Under the pieces are notes generated by a model. The model made no database searches. It saw nothing but the letters and a program-made list of their open reading frames with translations, and had not been told where the DNA came from. The position numbers and the translations under genes were made by a program. From positions 1-14,132 of the forward strand of contig RZYX01000044.1 in the NCBI GenBank assembly GCA_009930155.1: DNA of 14,132 nucleotides. Reading direction: 5' to 3'. Below are positions 1 through 6,711 of the stretch, piece after piece; the first letter of the stretch is position 1, and the number at the start of each line of letters is the position of its first letter. This DNA is from Clostridia bacterium. GTDB taxonomy: Bacteria > Bacillota_A > Clostridia > Oscillospirales > Acutalibacteraceae.

Positions 1-550
1 CCTCTATATCTGCCCCAATAAGCGACTTACCAAGTGCATCAACGCTAAATGCCACAGTAAGGTTTCCACTGTCTTCTAAGAGATAATCGTTATAGCCTTT
101 TTCAAGGCCTGTTGCCCCATTTCCAACATTGTCAAGGTGACCTATCGTGTGTGCTGCTATTTGATTTGATGAATAACGGCTCATGATTTTTATCAATTTT
201 GTATCTTTTGCGGCTACAATCTCTTTATCAAGTGCAATTAAAGTTGGCTTACCATCAGACAAGTTTTTAGTAAGTAGTTTAAACTGCTCGTCTGGTAATT
301 TACCCTTAAGCCCTGAAAGTGCTATTGAAGTCGGCTTAACTGCCAAAAAATATTTTGGTGTTGAATTTGTAATTGGTTTTAGATTGCAGTCATAAATCGT
401 GCCTCTTGATTTATCTACCATTATTGTGCGTGTATTGCCACGAGCTGCAATCTGCTGATATCCTTTTAAATTAAGGTTTGCAAACCTTAAAACCATTCCA
501 CCCAGTGAAAAGGTAACAACACAAAAAAGAACTACAATTCTCTTATTCAT
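1..550 (-). CDS. Class B penicillin-binding protein (FtsI/SpoVD/PBP2-like), N-terminal part, cut by window edge
   Basis: Reading the minus strand from ATG at 550 gives 183 residues open to the left edge; the stop and the catalytic serine lie outside. Residues 4-26 form a signal anchor (VVLFCVVTFSLGGMVLRF), so the rest faces outward. Residues 44-60 (VDKSRGTIYDCNLKPIT) match the 'RG.IyDrn...la' motif that opens the PBP dimerisation domain. Residues 137-157 carry the 'GHLDNVGNGATGLEKGYNDYL' type signature that precedes the transpeptidase domain. The dimerisation segment between the two is short (about 80 residues). Members crosslink peptidoglycan in division, elongation or sporulation; which one cannot be told from this part. 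The start is supported by GGAGG at 561-565, ten bases upstream. It lies downstream of the glycosyltransferase/rhamnose genes on the same strand, after a 153-bp gap, so it may have its own promoter. Family call is firm; the subclass is inference. Confidence 0.85.
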   Translation of the reverse strand, partial: MNKRIVVLFCVVTFSLGGMVLRFANLNLKGYQQIAARGNTRTIMVDKSRGTIYDCNLKPITNSTPKYFLAVKPTSIALSGLKGKLPDEQFKLLTKNLSDGKPTLIALDKEIVAAKDTKLIKIMSRYSSNQIAAHTIGHLDNVGNGATGLEKGYNDYLLEDSGNLTVAFSVDALGKSLIGADIE

Positions 551-554
551 ATCA

Positions 555-593
555 AAAGCACCTCCAAGCTTATTATGGGCTTTTTGGTGCTTT
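555..593 (-). promoter_or_regulatory. Inverted repeat that could mask the ribosome binding site of the PBP gene
   Basis: AAAGCACC and its exact complement GGTGCTTT (plus-strand arms 555-562 and 586-593) are 23 bases apart. On the minus-strand transcript the downstream arm contains part of the GGAGGTGC ribosome binding site. A hairpin would cover it. The predicted promoter lies so close that the transcript may begin inside the upstream arm, so a role is uncertain. Confidence 0.25.
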
Positions 594-598
594 ATAAT

Positions 599-627
599 TC
601 TATAAATTAAATTGTTGTTAAAGTAAA
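599..627 (-). promoter_or_regulatory. Weak candidate promoter for the penicillin-binding protein gene
   Basis: On the minus strand TTTACT (622-627) and TATAGA (599-604) are separated by 17 bases; each matches the sigma-A consensus at 4 of 6 positions. An alternative is TTAACA (616-621) with TATAAA (591-596), better hexamers but a 19-base spacer. The region is very AT-rich, so chance matches are likely. The remainder of the gap 551-703 shows no strong terminator for the upstream glycosyltransferase gene. Confidence 0.3.
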
Positions 628-703
628 TTTATATAACAAATATTTTGGTTTGATTTTGACCCCTATACGCCATTAAATGCCTCTTGATTTAAAAACTAAA
701 TAG

Positions 704-1663
704 TCAATCATCATGTTTAAATGTTATATTTTCTATTTTGTATCTTGGCCTTTGCTTAACTTCGCTATATATCTTGCCAATGTATTCGCCAAGAACGCCC
801 GTGCAAAAAAGCTGAATTCCTCCTAGAGTCCATATTGATACTATCAGTGCCGCCCATCCTTCAACCGCAGTGCCTGCGATCTTTGAGCCAATTGCGTATG
901 CAAGACCAAAAATTACACTTAATATTGCAATAATCATTCCGCTAACCGCAATAATGCGAAGTGGTTTTACTGAAAATGATGTTATTCCATCAATTGCAAG
1001 ATTAAACATCTTTGAAACTGAATATTTACTTTTACCTGCTACTCTTTCATTTCTGTCATAATATACGCAGTCAGTTTTAAATCCAATGATAGGTACAATT
1101 CCTCGTAAAAATAAATTTACTTCCTTGTAATCAGAAAGTGTTTCAAGTGCCTCATTGCTCATTAACCTATAATCTGCATGATTATAAACAAGGTCAACAC
1201 CCATCTTTGACATAAAACGATAAAAGCCTTGTGCCGTACTGCGTTTAAACATTTTGTCTTTATTTCTGCTTTTTCTAACGCCATAAACTACAGCACAACC
1301 ATCATTATATTTATCAATAAACTCATCAAGAACTTCAATGTCGTCCTGCATATCGGCATCCATAGAAATCGCTATATCACAATAGTCTTTTGCCACCATA
1401 AGACCTGCAAACAGTGCATTTTGGTGTCCTCTATTAGCCAGTAATTTTACACCCTCTAGATACTGACTTTCGTCAGAAAGAGCTTTTATGATATTCCATG
1501 TTTCATCTTTACTTCCATCATCTATAAATAATATTTTACTTTTGTCACTTATTTTTTCCAGCTCTATAAGTGAACAAAGCTTTAAAAGAATTTTTTGTGA
1601 GGCTATTGGTAAAACATCCTTCTCATTATAACAAGGAATAACCAAATATAAAATCGGGCTCAT
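704..1663 (-). CDS. Family 2 glycosyltransferase, GtrB/DPM1-like, with two C-terminal membrane segments
   Basis: The 319-residue product has a GT-A nucleotide-sugar domain: PCYNEKDVLP (10-19), IDDGSKDET (47-55), NRGHQNALFAGL (77-88) and the metal-binding MDADMQDD (101-108). A juxtamembrane segment with NERVAGKSKYSVSKM (205-219) leads to two hydrophobic segments (about 237-259 and 270-293) and the family-typical tail LGEYIGKIYSEVKQRPRY (291-308). Such proteins transfer a sugar from UDP- or GDP-sugar to polyprenyl phosphate at the inner face of the membrane; the lipid-linked sugar then serves an extracytoplasmic GT-C enzyme. Length is normal for GtrB/YkcC types. ATG at 1663 is preceded by GGAGG (1670-1674). 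The GT-C-like gene ends 23 bases upstream, so the two are probably co-transcribed and functionally paired. The sugar donor cannot be read from the sequence. Confidence 0.9.
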   Translation of the reverse strand: MSPILYLVIPCYNEKDVLPIASQKILLKLCSLIELEKISDKSKILFIDDGSKDETWNIIKALSDESQYLEGVKLLANRGHQNALFAGLMVAKDYCDIAISMDADMQDDIEVLDEFIDKYNDGCAVVYGVRKSRNKDKMFKRSTAQGFYRFMSKMGVDLVYNHADYRLMSNEALETLSDYKEVNLFLRGIVPIIGFKTDCVYYDRNERVAGKSKYSVSKMFNLAIDGITSFSVKPLRIIAVSGMIIAILSVIFGLAYAIGSKIAGTAVEGWAALIVSIWTLGGIQLFCTGVLGEYIGKIYSEVKQRPRYKIENITFKHDD

Positions 1664-1686
1664 TCTGCCCCTCCTTCTTCATAACA

Positions 1687-3816
1687 TCAGTTCCAAAAAG
1701 CTATATCCTGTGCCATCTTGTAATAAAATCTTGTTAAATCATTTACTATAAAAGGTGTATTAACCTCTCCTGGTATAAACTGTAAAACCGTTGCAAGGTT
1801 AAATATAACACATAAAACAGTGCATAAAACAACTGCCTTTAAAACTAATTTTCTTATCTGCTCGTTTTTGTTACGCCTATAATATACAAATGCAATGCAA
1901 AGTGCACCAAACATTATCTGCCACGCAAAATCAATGTTGTATCGTAGTGCATGGCCACTTTCCCATGTGATTGCAATAATCAAAAGCGGTAAAACAATGC
2001 AAGGCAAACCTAGCAATACAAAGACTTTTAAAATTTCTTTTTTGCTTTTACCTTTAAGTAAAGATGGCGCTTTAAGTAGTGCAAAAATTATTGGAGCACG
2101 CCATAAAAGCCCCATTGCCGTTGGTGCTTCTGCAAAATAGTATCCGTTTACTCCAAGCTTGTCTATATTGGCAAAAAAGAACGGGAATTGCGACTTTACA
2201 ATTGGTACTGAGAATAGAAAATTCCAAAAGCTTATCATCATAAGTCCAAAATGAAACTCGGTATTTGTAAAGTCATTTATCGTTAGTGAGTATTTTATTC
2301 CAAAGTCAATCAGAGAACCAAATCTAACATAATTATATGCCATTTGCAGACCACCAAACAAAACAAATGGAAGCAAAGAACAAACTATATACTTTACAGT
2401 TTCAGGCCTTGATTTTTGCGTCTTTTTTCTGTATTCAAACAAACCGTAAAGAAGCCATAAGCAAATCGCAAATGCATATATTGCAAAGGTTGGTCTTGAC
2501 AGCACTGCAAGTGATGCAAAAATTGTTGAGAATAATACTTTGGTAAGTTTAATTTTATCTTTAGTAAATATACCTGACGACAACAAAAAGTATAGCCCTG
2601 CCGTAAAGAAAGCAAAACCCGCCGCCTCCGACATTTCATAAAACTGAGGACGACAGACACAAAACAGAGTGCCCGAGGTTAGCAGCAGCATTATCTGCCC
2701 GCAAGTAACAAGATTAATTGGAATATCTGAAAACCAATTTTTTACTGCCTTTAAATATGATGCACTAAGGAACATTGTGCCAACGATTGCATAAAACAAG
2801 CATGCATATATAGTTGGAAAATATAAACCTGTTATTAAATTATATGGCAAAAACAGCGTTAAAACTGGAGCTATTCCATAATATGAATAATATTTACCCT
2901 CGTACAGCAAATGGTCCCACAAAAATTTTATACCCGCACGACTTCGTTCATTATAATCATATGAATTGCTAAGCTCTAAAAGCTCCTTTGGAACCTTGTT
3001 GATTAGCGACACCTGACCAGCCTTAAATGCTTCTACCAGTTCGTAACACACTTGGTCTCCCTTTTGCCGTGAAAACACATCAGAAGGACCTCCACCCGTG
3101 TAAAACATAAGAACAACAAACAATAACAAGCAAGCAAACATTGTGGTTGTTACGCCTATTACTATCCTTTCATCCCCGCCATCTTTAAACTTCTTTTTAA
3201 AGAATGGGGCATTAAAAAGGCAATAAATAAATGCAAGAGAAAGTGTTGGAATTAAAACACGAAAAACATTAAACCCAAACGGTACTTTTTGATTTATTGC
3301 TATTCCCTTTATCTCTATTTCTTCGCCCTTATCAATTTTTGGAAAGAACTTTAAAGTAGGTGTAGCTCCCGCAAAAGCGCAAACCTCATACTTACTATTT
3401 TCATCTTTTTTAATAAGGATTGTAGGTATTGTTGCTTTTCTATATGTTGCTGTTGTCGCCTCTGTAAAATACATTTCAACATTCATATGGTTTCTTTTTT
3501 CATTCTTTATTTCAATATCCAAATAAACTGTTGCTACATGAATATCTAGTTTAGGCGTTTCTATCACTGTTGTAAGACTTTGGGACTTGAATATATTATC
3601 ATCTTCATTTGATGGAGTAAGCCCTGTTAAATAAAGTTCAGATACAGGAATATATCTTTGCTCGTAACCTTTGCCAAGAGTGACAAAGCTCTTATAATTA
3701 AACACAAAGACTTCCAAAATCACCATAACCACAAGAGTTATGCATGTGAATTTTGCAAGCCTAAACCTAAAAGAAGTGCTATCAACACTTATTACATTTT
3801 CTACTCTGTTCCTCAT
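1687..3816 (-). CDS. Polytopic membrane protein with external N-terminal domain, probable GT-C-type glycosyltransferase
   Basis: About 709 residues. One membrane segment (about 22-41) is followed by a roughly 140-residue, strand-rich, hydrophilic domain (about 45-182) predicted outside, then some ten or more hydrophobic segments to the C-terminus. A loop after the third segment (about 240-315) holds acidic and aromatic residues, including WDHLLYEGKYYSYYGIAPVL (about 300-319), a pattern I associate with uncharacterised GT39/GT-C-like proteins of Gram-positive bacteria. Near the C-terminus RYNIDF (about 625-630) resembles the 'RY..DF' motif of such proteins. I infer that it moves a sugar from a polyprenyl-phosphate carrier, made by the GtrB-like enzyme just downstream, to a wall polymer. 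Start: an in-frame GTG at 3822 gives two more residues, but AGGTG (3822-3826) then overlaps it; ATG at 3816 has that site at the right distance, so I chose ATG. It follows rfbD by 44 bases. Confidence 0.75.
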   Translation of the reverse strand: MRNRVENVISVDSTSFRFRLAKFTCITLVVMVILEVFVFNYKSFVTLGKGYEQRYIPVSELYLTGLTPSNEDDNIFKSQSLTTVIETPKLDIHVATVYLDIEIKNEKRNHMNVEMYFTEATTATYRKATIPTILIKKDENSKYEVCAFAGATPTLKFFPKIDKGEEIEIKGIAINQKVPFGFNVFRVLIPTLSLAFIYCLFNAPFFKKKFKDGGDERIVIGVTTTMFACLLLFVVLMFYTGGGPSDVFSRQKGDQVCYELVEAFKAGQVSLINKVPKELLELSNSYDYNERSRAGIKFLWDHLLYEGKYYSYYGIAPVLTLFLPYNLITGLYFPTIYACLFYAIVGTMFLSASYLKAVKNWFSDIPINLVTCGQIMLLLTSGTLFCVCRPQFYEMSEAAGFAFFTAGLYFLLSSGIFTKDKIKLTKVLFSTIFASLAVLSRPTFAIYAFAICLWLLYGLFEYRKKTQKSRPETVKYIVCSLLPFVLFGGLQMAYNYVRFGSLIDFGIKYSLTINDFTNTEFHFGLMMISFWNFLFSVPIVKSQFPFFFANIDKLGVNGYYFAEAPTAMGLLWRAPIIFALLKAPSLLKGKSKKEILKVFVLLGLPCIVLPLLIIAITWESGHALRYNIDFAWQIMFGALCIAFVYYRRNKNEQIRKLVLKAVVLCTVLCVIFNLATVLQFIPGEVNTPFIVNDLTRFYYKMAQDIAFWN

Positions 3817-3860
3817 ACACACACCTAAAAATATGTTTAATTTAATTATTGTACATTTAT

Positions 3861-4709
3861 CTAGTCTTTATTCAGTTCTATCAAATAGCGTGACAAAGCA
3901 TCTTGCCATACTGGCAAGCGGGAAAAGCCTGCATTGTCCAAGCTTTTTTTTGAAAGGCGTGAGTTTTTTGGCCTTTGTGCCTTTGCACCAAGCTCTTCAC
4001 TTGTAATTAAAACAACCTCTGTTTTATATCCGCAACTCTTTACAATCTCTTCCGCAAAATCTGCAAACGAGCAATAACCTTCGTTTGTAGCGTGATAAAT
4101 TCCGTATTTTGAAGTATTTATCATGTCGCAAATAAGCATAGCAAGGTCTTTAGTGTATGTAGGCGAACCAATTTGATCATTTACTACACTAATTTTATCA
4201 TTTTGACTTGCAATACGAATAATAGACTTTACAAAATTTTTACCATTTTTACCAAAAACCCAAGAAGTACGCAAAACAAAACTGTTTTTACAATACTGCA
4301 TTACTGCCTTTTCGCCCCCAAGTTTTGATAAGCCGTAAACATTAAGAGGCTGTGTTTTTGAATCTATTTCAAATGGCTCTGTGCCATTACCGTCAAACAC
4401 ATAATCCGTACTTATATAAAGCAATTTTGCATCAATTTGCGCACATGCTTTGGCTATATTTTCGCTACCCTTTGCGTTAACGAGCATGCAAATTTCCTGC
4501 TCATCCTGAGCATTATCAACCGCAGTATATGCCGCACAATGTACAACGGCAGTTGGTGAAAGTTGCTTTATAAAAGCTACCGTCTGCTCCTCATTTGTCA
4601 AGTCAAAATCACAAGTGTCTGTTCCAACACATTCAATTCCTCTTGAATTTAATTCGTTAAAAATATCTACACCGAGTTGACCGCCAACCCCTGTTATTAA
4701 TACCTTCAA
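3861..4709 (-). CDS. rfbD: dTDP-4-dehydrorhamnose reductase
   Basis: The 282-residue protein is a short-chain (extended SDR) reductase for the last step of dTDP-L-rhamnose synthesis: NADPH-dependent reduction of dTDP-6-deoxy-L-lyxo-4-hexulose in the cytoplasm. Visible motifs are the nucleotide-binding GVGGQLG (7-13), HCAAYTAVD (57-65), STDYVFDG (100-107), the catalytic Y125-x3-K129 (YGLSK), SWVFG (149-153) and the substrate-side GSPTYT (181-186). RPKNSRLS (247-254) is the usual C-terminal family motif. Length is normal. The start codon is TTG at 4709, with AAAGGA (4719-4724) nine bases upstream; the nearby ATG at 4719 is out of frame. It lies 29 bases after rfbC, so the two are one transcription unit. 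Confidence 0.95.
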   Translation of the reverse strand: MKVLITGVGGQLGVDIFNELNSRGIECVGTDTCDFDLTNEEQTVAFIKQLSPTAVVHCAAYTAVDNAQDEQEICMLVNAKGSENIAKACAQIDAKLLYISTDYVFDGNGTEPFEIDSKTQPLNVYGLSKLGGEKAVMQYCKNSFVLRTSWVFGKNGKNFVKSIIRIASQNDKISVVNDQIGSPTYTKDLAMLICDMINTSKYGIYHATNEGYCSFADFAEEIVKSCGYKTEVVLITSEELGAKAQRPKNSRLSKKSLDNAGFSRLPVWQDALSRYLIELNKD

Positions 4710-4738
4710 ATAAAAACATCCTTTAAAAAAGTTTTGTG

Positions 4739-5284
4739 CTAAAAATCTGCATCACTTTGAGAAAGAAACGGTGCCAGCATATCTTTTTCAGACAAAATAG
4801 GGCTCTCAATACCCCAATCAACTGCTATTTCTGGGTCATCAAATCTAATACTTCTATCAAATTCCTTTGAGTAAAACTCATCAACCTTATATAAAATTTC
4901 TGTTTCATCCTTAAGAGCAACAAAGCCATGGGCAAATCCCTTTGGAACAAAAAGCTGATACTTATTCTCTTCGCTAAGTTCCACAGCAACCCACTTTTTA
5001 TATGTTGGAGAGTTCTTTCTTATATCCACAACAACATCAATAAAACAGCCCCTTGTACAGGTTACAAGTTTACTTTGTGCCTTTGGTGATTTTTGAAAAT
5101 GAAGTCCCCGAACCGTTCCCTTACTCTCTGTTCTTGAACGATTATCCTGAACAAATTTAACATCAATACCAAACTTTTTATATTTTTCATAAGAATATGT
5201 TTCCATAAACCAGCCACGATTATCAGCAAAAACATCTGGCTTAATAAGTAATATCTCTGGTAAATCGGTTTTACTTACCTCCAT
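4739..5284 (-). CDS. rfbC: dTDP-4-dehydrorhamnose 3,5-epimerase
   Basis: The product of 181 residues is a cupin-fold epimerase acting on dTDP-4-keto-6-deoxyglucose in rhamnose synthesis. Key signatures are FADNRGWFMETY (19-30), VQDNRSRT (45-52), RGLHFQ (59-64) with the catalytic base H62, VVVDIRKNSPTYKKW (84-98), and FVPKGFAHGF (112-121). Y132 in the ILYKVDEFY stretch and D168 are in the positions expected for the catalytic tyrosine and the supporting aspartate. An in-frame TTG at 5299 would add five residues, but ATG at 5284 has a GGGGG-rich ribosome binding site (5291-5295) six bases upstream and matches the family's N-terminus, so I chose ATG. A terminator hairpin separates it from rfbA; rfbD follows by 29 bases. 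Confidence 0.95.
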   Translation of the reverse strand: MEVSKTDLPEILLIKPDVFADNRGWFMETYSYEKYKKFGIDVKFVQDNRSRTESKGTVRGLHFQKSPKAQSKLVTCTRGCFIDVVVDIRKNSPTYKKWVAVELSEENKYQLFVPKGFAHGFVALKDETEILYKVDEFYSKEFDRSIRFDDPEIAVDWGIESPILSEKDMLAPFLSQSDADF

Positions 5285-5303
5285 ATATATCCCCCACAAC
5301 TCT

Positions 5304-5336
5304 AAAAACCCGCAAATGCATTAAGCCTGCGGGTTG
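5304..5336 (-). terminator. Intrinsic terminator between rfbA and rfbC
   Basis: AACCCGCA (5307-5314) and TGCGGGTT (5328-5335) form an 8-bp GC-rich stem with a 13-base loop. On the minus strand it is followed by a run of five T. It starts six bases after the rfbA stop and ends nine bases before the rfbC ribosome binding site. A T-run at 5337-5342 on the plus strand means it could work in both directions. It probably lowers rfbC, rfbD and downstream expression relative to rfbA. Confidence 0.75.
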
Positions 5337-5340
5337 TTTT

Positions 5341-6273
5341 TTATTCGTCTTCTTCGTCATCTCTGCCCCAAAATGGTCTTTCTCCAAAATTTTCTGAATA
5401 AAGAATCTTACCACTTGCGACACGCTTTAAATGCTCACCATAATTTGATTTTCCATACATTTGTGCCGACTCCAAAAGCTTGCGTTTTGAAATCCAACGC
5501 ATATTGTAAGCAATTTCTTCTGGTGCAGATATAATAATGCCTTGGAACTGTTCAACAGTTCTAACAAAATTTGCAGCATCAAGTAGTGCATCAACAGTAC
5601 CTGTATCAAGCCACGCAAATCCTCTGCCCATAAGCCTAACATCAAGGTCGCCAATTTCCAAATACATTCTATTGATATCTGTTATTTCATACTCGCCTCT
5701 TGCACTTGGAGCAAGTTTTTTTGCAAAATCTACAACTCTATTATCGTAGAAATACATTCCTGTTACTGCATAATTTGACTTTGGATTCTCTGGCTTTTCT
5801 TCAATTGAAACAGCCATACCATTTCTGTCAAATTCAACAACGCCGAACTCCTGTGGATCATCCACATAATAGCCAAATATTGTTGCTCGTCCCTCATTGT
5901 TGTATGCTGTACGCAGCATATGCCCTAGGCCATTTCCATAAAACAAATTGTCTCCCAAAACCATTGCAACACTGTCATCACCAATGAATTTCTCACCAAT
6001 TATAAATGCTTGGCCAAGTCCCTTTGGCTCTTCTTGCACAGCATAAGAAAGCTTTATTCCAAACTTTTCTCCGTGACCTAAAAGATTCTCAAACTTTGGC
6101 GTTTCTGTAGGTGTTGAAATAATAAGTATTTCACGAATACCTGCAAGCATAAGCATTGAAAGCGGATAATAAATCATCGGCTTATCATATAAAGGAAGAA
6201 GTTGTTTACTGGTTACTGTTGTTAAAGGATAAAGGCGGGTTGCGGAACCCCCTGCAAGAATTATTCCTTTCAA
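5341..6273 (-). CDS. rfbA: Glucose-1-phosphate thymidylyltransferase
   Basis: The 310-residue protein makes dTDP-glucose from glucose 1-phosphate and dTTP, the first step to dTDP-L-rhamnose. The nucleotide loop [13 protein letters not shown] (6-18) has Ala where most members have Gly (GSGTRL). [17 protein letters not shown] (22-38), the metal-binding LGDNLFYG (106-113), [15 protein letters not shown] (158-172), GEYEITD (193-199) and WLDTGT (221-226) are all typical. It is about 20 residues longer than the usual 290, with a very acidic tail (DDEEDE, 305-310). The start is TTG at 6273 with GGAG (6281-6284) seven bases upstream; no ATG in frame lies before residue 33. It is the first gene of the minus-strand unit, divergent from feoA, and is followed by a terminator. 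Confidence 0.95.
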   Translation of the reverse strand: MKGIILAGGSATRLYPLTTVTSKQLLPLYDKPMIYYPLSMLMLAGIREILIISTPTETPKFENLLGHGEKFGIKLSYAVQEEPKGLGQAFIIGEKFIGDDSVAMVLGDNLFYGNGLGHMLRTAYNNEGRATIFGYYVDDPQEFGVVEFDRNGMAVSIEEKPENPKSNYAVTGMYFYDNRVVDFAKKLAPSARGEYEITDINRMYLEIGDLDVRLMGRGFAWLDTGTVDALLDAANFVRTVEQFQGIIISAPEEIAYNMRWISKRKLLESAQMYGKSNYGEHLKRVASGKILYSENFGERPFWGRDDEEDE

Positions 6274-6289
6274 AATAACACTCCTATTA

Positions 6290-6303
6290 AACCATAAATG
6301 GTT
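6290..6303. repeat. Small perfect inverted repeat in the rfbA leader
   Basis: AACCAT-AA-ATGGTT is a perfect 6+2+6 palindrome lying five bases upstream of the rfbA GGAG site, between it and the predicted promoter. It is too short and tight for a stable RNA stem. It might be a protein site; no function can be assigned. Confidence 0.4.
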
Positions 6304-6350
6304 AGTTTGTTATATATTTAGATGAAAAAATCAAGTTAACATACACCCCA

Positions 6351-6379
6351 ATAATAATACTTTTAACATTATTAGTCAA
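6351..6379 (-). promoter_or_regulatory. Probable sigma-A promoter of rfbA
   Basis: On the minus strand TTGACT (6374-6379) and TATTAT (6351-6356) are exactly 17 bases apart, matching the consensus at 5 of 6 positions each. Transcription would begin near 6344, giving a leader of about 70 bases. The -35 lies inside the inverted repeat TTAGTCAACTAA. Confidence 0.65.
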
Positions 6380-6383
6380 CTAA
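6372..6383. promoter_or_regulatory. Inverted repeat TTAGTCAACTAA, candidate DtxR-type operator over the rfbA -35
   Basis: TTAGT-CA-ACTAA is a perfect 5+2+5 palindrome, built from the same half-site as the repeat just after the feoA start point. It covers the rfbA -35 and lies about 19 bases upstream of the feoA -35. The TTAG/CTAA ends resemble DtxR/IdeR boxes. Operator function is inference. Confidence 0.4.
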
Positions 6384-6401
6384 ATTATTGTATATAGCAT
6401 C

Positions 6402-6430
6402 TTGACACAGTAAAAAAGCAAGTGTATAAT
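6402..6430 (+). promoter_or_regulatory. Consensus sigma-A promoter of the feo operon
   Basis: TTGACA (6402-6407) and TATAAT (6425-6430), both perfect, are separated by exactly 17 bases. Transcription should start near 6437, giving a leader of about 40 bases before feoA. A perfect promoter fits a gene set held off by a repressor and released on iron shortage. Confidence 0.93.
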
Positions 6431-6438
6431 CTGCCTAT

Positions 6439-6460
6439 ACTAACAATTAGTCTAAGCTAA
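6439..6460. promoter_or_regulatory. Candidate operator of the iron-dependent regulator at the feo start point
   Basis: ACTAA-CAA-TTAGT (6439-6451) is a perfect inverted repeat. It overlaps TTAGTCTAAGCTAA (6447-6460), which agrees with the first 14 bases of the classical DtxR consensus (TTAGGTTAGCCTAACCTAA) at 10 positions. It lies immediately downstream of the predicted transcription start, where a bound repressor would block polymerase. The cognate regulator is probably the DtxR-type protein encoded at 8956-9357. The binding is not shown by sequence alone. Confidence 0.55.
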
Positions 6461-6477
6461 CTTTTCGAGGTGATTTT

Positions 6478-6711
6478 ATGAACAAAGCTCTTAATAAGCT
6501 CCATATTGGAGAAAAAGGCACCGTTGTTTCTCTTGGATGTCAGGGTGCTGTTAGAAGGCGTATTATAGATATGGGAATTACTCCTGGTGCACAAATTATT
6601 ATGAAGAAAATGGCACCACTTGGGGATCCGCTTGAGATAAATGTTAGAGGATATGAACTGAGCCTTAGAAAGTCTGAAGCATCTGAAATTGTTGTGGAGG
6701 TCTTAAAATAA
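6478..6711 (+). CDS. feoA: Ferrous iron transport protein A (FeoA)
   Basis: The 77-residue protein is a stand-alone SH3-like FeoA domain. Visible features are the opening LNKLHIGEKGTVVSL (5-19), the conserved RRRIIDMGITPGAQI (26-40), and APLGDPLEINVRGYELSLRK (46-65), where 'GDP.ei...gy.lslR' is the family signature. FeoA is a cytosolic partner of FeoB and is thought to support or regulate its transport activity; it is not an enzyme. ATG at 6478 has GAGGTG (6467-6472) five bases upstream. The stop overlaps the feoB start by one base (TAATG), so the two are translationally coupled. It is the first gene of an operon transcribed from the perfect promoter at 6402-6430. Confidence 0.96.
   Translation: MNKALNKLHIGEKGTVVSLGCQGAVRRRIIDMGITPGAQIIMKKMAPLGDPLEINVRGYELSLRKSEASEIVVEVLK

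Noticed and set aside
183..395. Plus-strand open frame of 70 codons near the left end
   Set aside because: It is antisense to the penicillin-binding protein frame, which has clear motifs and a ribosome binding site.
400..691. Exact 14-base direct repeat TGCCTCTTGATTTA at 400-413 and 678-691
   Set aside because: One copy is in PBP coding sequence and the other in the gap; a single 14-base match is expected by chance in AT-rich DNA of this length.
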